In this document: piece after piece, positions 7,634 to 9,606 of the stretch
Numbering within the stretch: the first letter of the stretch is position 1
Layout of the letters: the number at the start of each line of letters is the position of its first letter
Source of the DNA: Chlorobiota bacterium
GTDB taxonomy: Bacteria > Bacteroidota > Ignavibacteria > Ignavibacteriales > Ignavibacteriaceae
Direction: 5' to 3'
Assembly (NCBI GenBank): GCA_008363265.1
Contig: RHKR01000053.1
Span: 1-9,606 of the forward strand
DNA: 9,606 nucleotides
The notes under the pieces: model-generated
Told to the model about the DNA's origin: nothing
Databases searched by the model: none
What the model saw: only the letters and a program-made list of their open reading frames with translations
Position numbers and translations under genes: made by a program

Positions 7634-8687
7634 GAAAAGACTCTTCTCCCCCCGTGAAGCTGTAGTTTATATCATCTCTCTCGGGCTCGCCGGTCTCTTC
7701 CTGTACTGGGCGTTCAAGGGGGTGGATGCCGGAGCTTTGTGGAACCATATAAAGAACGCCTCACCCTTTTGGATGGTGATGCTCATCATTTTTCAGATGC
7801 TGGCACACTGGTTCAGGGCGGTCAGGTGGAAAGCTATTATGGAGTCACTGAAGCCGGAGGTCAGTTCGATGAACCTTTTCGGTGCGGTGCTCCTCGGATA
7901 TGGTCTTAACAATCTGGTTCCGAGACTCGGTGAAGTGGGTCGGGCTGTTGCGGTCGGCAAAACCGAAGGGCTCTCGAAAACCTCGATACTCGGTACTGTG
8001 GTAGTCGAGCGGATAATCGACATGTCTGTCTTCGCATTCGCAGTTGTGCTCAGTGGCTGGATTTACGAAGGGGATATCTACTCGGGTGAACTCAGCTGGT
8101 TAAAGTTAACAATTCAACTCGGCACGCTCGGATTCTTCGCGCTCCTTGTATTCCTGATCCTTTTAATAAGATACAAAGAGCGGTTTTCAAATATCGCCAC
8201 TTCGTTAGTCAAGAAATTTTCACACAAAACCGCCGACAAGCTTGAAGAACTTTTTCACAAGATGATCGTTGGTTTCTCAACGTTAAAAACCGCTTCGGCA
8301 TATATAAAAACGGTGATCTACTCTGTACTGATCATGCTGGGCTATGCTGCTACAAGCTGGGCGGGATTTTACGCGCTCGGGCTCGATTCCAGCTACGGTC
8401 TCGGATTCGGTGCCGCGTGGATAATAATGAGTATAAGCGCCATCGGAGTAATGATTCCCACCCCCGGGGGTATCGGCAGCGTGCACACAATTACCAAGAC
8501 TGCCATGCTGATGCTTTACGGCATACCCGCGGAGCTTGGACTTGCTTTTGCGACATTTCAGCACGGTATAACATACATTCTCCACCTGGTGGCTGCCGCG
8601 GGATTTCTTGTATGGTTCAAATTCAAACTACCGGGTGTTCAAACAGAAGATATGATAGATTTTGAGGAAGATGATCAGAAAAATTAG
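7620..8687 (+). CDS. UPF0104 / lysylphosphatidylglycerol synthase TM-type membrane protein
   Basis: This 355-residue polytopic inner-membrane protein belongs to the family whose best known member is the flippase half of MprF, which also includes YbhN and AglD-type proteins. I count about eight membrane segments (near 13-33, 48-66, 84-102, 125-147, 160-184, 230-250, 261-283, 316-336). Family signatures are FRAVRW (65-70), NNLVPRLGEVGRA (97-109), ERIID (130-134) and PTPGGIGSVH (280-289). There is no C-terminal aminoacyl-transferase domain, so it is not a full MprF; the C-tail is acidic. The start is TTG at 7620: an in-frame TAG lies immediately before it (7617-7619), and the next start-like codon would delete the first membrane segment. 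It overlaps lolA by 14 bases. A role in moving or binding a lipid is inferred from the family and from neighbours lolA and uppP; the substrate is unknown. Confidence 0.85.
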   Translation: MTSAKKRLFSPREAVVYIISLGLAGLFLYWAFKGVDAGALWNHIKNASPFWMVMLIIFQMLAHWFRAVRWKAIMESLKPEVSSMNLFGAVLLGYGLNNLVPRLGEVGRAVAVGKTEGLSKTSILGTVVVERIIDMSVFAFAVVLSGWIYEGDIYSGELSWLKLTIQLGTLGFFALLVFLILLIRYKERFSNIATSLVKKFSHKTADKLEELFHKMIVGFSTLKTASAYIKTVIYSVLIMLGYAATSWAGFYALGLDSSYGLGFGAAWIIMSISAIGVMIPTPGGIGSVHTITKTAMLMLYGIPAELGLAFATFQHGITYILHLVAAAGFLVWFKFKLPGVQTEDMIDFEEDDQKN

Positions 8688-9315
8688 TTTAGCAGTTCTG
8701 TTTTTTGTCTTTATATCACCGTCTCTTTTTGCACAGTGGGAGGGTAGGGCCAGCATGGGAATAAACATCGCCAGCACTGCCGACCTGCGTGATTACATTA
8801 ATGAAGGATGGGGTGCAGGCAACCCGATGGACGATATCACCACAATGATCGAGTTCGGAGGTGAGATCGGTTACAAGGCAGGTAAAAACCTTCAGATCGC
8901 GGTTGAGGGGGCATATGCCTTCAATTCCTACACAAATATTACTGCAAACGGAAAATACGAACTGAACTACAAGTTCATTTCACCCAGTCTGATGGGATAC
9001 TACATGATCGAAGGGGCAGGGTACAGCTTCAAGTTCGGAGGTGGTGTGGGCCCAAGATTTCTGGTGGTTGAAGAAATTAAACCTTTTGTTGTTACCGGGA
9101 TAACCTACACTTCAACCGGGTTTGGAGTTGTAGCCAGGGCTTCAGGTTCAACCGCACTTTCTAATAATGTTTTTGCATACATCGGTGCCGATGCCCGTTA
9201 CGACGCGGGAGGCACCCCTAAAAAAGACGGAATCGCCATTCCCCAACGGGGTCGTGAACTCTCCGTTAACTCCCTTTCACTCGGTTTAAAGATCGGTGTT
9301 TCTTTCACTTTTTAA
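8671..9315 (+). CDS. Predicted outer-membrane beta-barrel protein, function unknown
   Basis: I do not recognise a specific family. From the ATG at 8671 the product has 214 residues. A signal peptide is plain: MIRK, hydrophobic LAVLFFVFISPSL, and probable cleavage after LFA before QWEG. The mature part is made of alternating polar/hydrophobic strands rich in Gly, Tyr, Phe and Asn (for example EFGGEIGYKA, YSFKFGGGVGPRF, NNVFAYIGADARYDAG), and ends GLKIGVSFTF. A terminal Phe after an amphipathic strand is the usual signal for insertion by the BAM machinery. Size suggests an eight-stranded OmpX/OmpW-like barrel. No lipobox cysteine and no OmpA peptidoglycan domain are present. An in-frame TTG at 8662 would add three residues; I prefer the ATG, although GAGG (8664-8667) is only 3 bases away. 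It overlaps the preceding membrane protein by 17 bases and is 9 bases from uppP. Confidence 0.8.
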   Translation: MIRKISLAVLFFVFISPSLFAQWEGRASMGINIASTADLRDYINEGWGAGNPMDDITTMIEFGGEIGYKAGKNLQIAVEGAYAFNSYTNITANGKYELNYKFISPSLMGYYMIEGAGYSFKFGGGVGPRFLVVEEIKPFVVTGITYTSTGFGVVARASGSTALSNNVFAYIGADARYDAGGTPKKDGIAIPQRGRELSVNSLSLGLKIGVSFTF

Positions 9316-9318
9316 GGA
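9314..9318 (+). promoter_or_regulatory. Shine-Dalgarno AAGGA of uppP
   Basis: AAGGA overlaps the stop codon of the barrel-protein gene and stands 6 bases before the uppP ATG at 9325. It is the best-spaced ribosome binding site in the window. Confidence 0.65.
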
Positions 9319-9324
9319 TTTTTA

Positions 9325-9606
9325 ATGAGCATTCTCGAAGCGATAATTCTGGGAATTGTGCAGGGGATAACTGAATTCCTCCCGATCAGCAGCACTGCCC
9401 ATCTTACAATTACCGGCAAGATAATGGGTCTGATAAACGCCAACAAGCCTGAGGAATGGACCGCGGTGATCGCCATAATCCAGCTGGGCACACTGGTTTC
9501 GATCCTGGTTTATTTCGCGAAAGATATTTACAATATTGTGATCGAATTTTTCCGGGATAATTTGATCGAAAGAAAAGGGTACAAGCAACAGTCGCTAAAC
9601 TCCCGC
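9325..9606 (+). CDS. uppP: Undecaprenyl-diphosphatase UppP (BacA), 5' part
   Basis: UppP dephosphorylates undecaprenyl diphosphate to undecaprenyl phosphate, the lipid carrier for peptidoglycan and surface polysaccharide synthesis; it is an integral inner-membrane protein and its overproduction is classically linked to bacitracin resistance. The frame is open to the right edge with 94 codons of about 260-270 visible. The N-terminus is diagnostic: [20 protein letters not shown] carries the (E/Q)xxxE motif as Gln13 and Glu17, followed by ISSTAHL (21-27) with the conserved His26. A second hydrophobic segment, [20 protein letters not shown], matches the family's TAFxVxIQLGAILAV region. The second catalytic signature (PGxSRSGxT) lies beyond the window. 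A reverse-strand reading frame across the same DNA is a shadow. Confidence 0.96.
   Translation, partial: MSILEAIILGIVQGITEFLPISSTAHLTITGKIMGLINANKPEEWTAVIAIIQLGTLVSILVYFAKDIYNIVIEFFRDNLIERKGYKQQSLNSR

Noticed and set aside
8662..8670. TTG start at 8662 for the barrel protein
   Set aside because: It adds three residues to an already complete signal peptide; the ATG at 8671 is the simpler choice.
8742..8749. GGGTAGGG, an exact match to the E. coli FtsK-orienting KOPS consensus GGGNAGGG
   Set aside because: About one such match is expected by chance in this length on two strands, it is inside a coding sequence, and the KOPS motif of this organism is unknown.
9322..9588. Minus-strand open frame of 88 codons at the right end
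   Set aside because: It lies opposite uppP, whose diagnostic N-terminal motifs settle the coding strand.
1..9606. Search for tRNA, rRNA, CRISPR repeats, insertion sequences, phage or defence genes
   Set aside because: None was seen; genes are contiguous, co-directional and similar in base composition.

Overview
The window is a stretch of ordinary bacterial chromosome with all genes on the + strand, coding almost end to end. I read ten genes: the 3' end of pnp, an RNase E/G-family gene (rng), gcvT, a comB-family gene, ftsK, lolA, a UPF0104-type multi-pass membrane protein, a small predicted outer-membrane beta-barrel protein, and the 5' end of uppP. That is nine genes with recognisable families plus one (the barrel protein) that I can place only by its architecture. 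There are no tRNA or rRNA genes, insertion sequences, CRISPR arrays or signs of recent transfer. Base composition is balanced and looks alike from gene to gene.

The organism is a diderm bacterium: LolA, a signal-peptide-bearing barrel protein ending in Phe, and FtsK/UppP fit a Gram-negative envelope. An RNase E/G enzyme of the short kind, LolA with no adjacent LolB, weak or absent Shine-Dalgarno sequences at several starts, and the comB homologue suggest the Bacteroidota/Chlorobiota/Ignavibacteriota (FCB) assemblage. I lean towards an Ignavibacteria-like lineage, but this is inference from gene content and style only.

Layout: positions 1-947 carry the PNPase C-terminal half (catalytic RNase PH core, KH, S1). 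A strong GC hairpin at 956-978 closes that unit. A 205-base gap (948-1152) leads to rng (1153-2715). So the two enzymes of RNA turnover sit side by side but are probably transcribed separately. After a 61-base AT-rich gap comes a tightly packed run from gcvT to beyond the window end, with gaps of 6-24 bases or overlaps of 14-17 bases. This looks like one operon: gcvT, comB, ftsK, lolA, UPF0104 protein, barrel protein, uppP.

The operon mixes two one-step metabolic enzymes (glycine cleavage T-protein, a phosphosulfolactate phosphatase homologue) with cell-division and envelope functions: chromosome translocation at the septum (FtsK), lipoprotein transport to the outer membrane (LolA), a possible lipid-handling membrane protein, an outer-membrane barrel, and recycling of the undecaprenyl carrier (UppP). 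I found no clearly new biological system. The points most worth a second look are the conserved-looking envelope operon, the role of ComB outside coenzyme M producers, the unassigned UPF0104/barrel pair, and an unusually high density of GATC sites.
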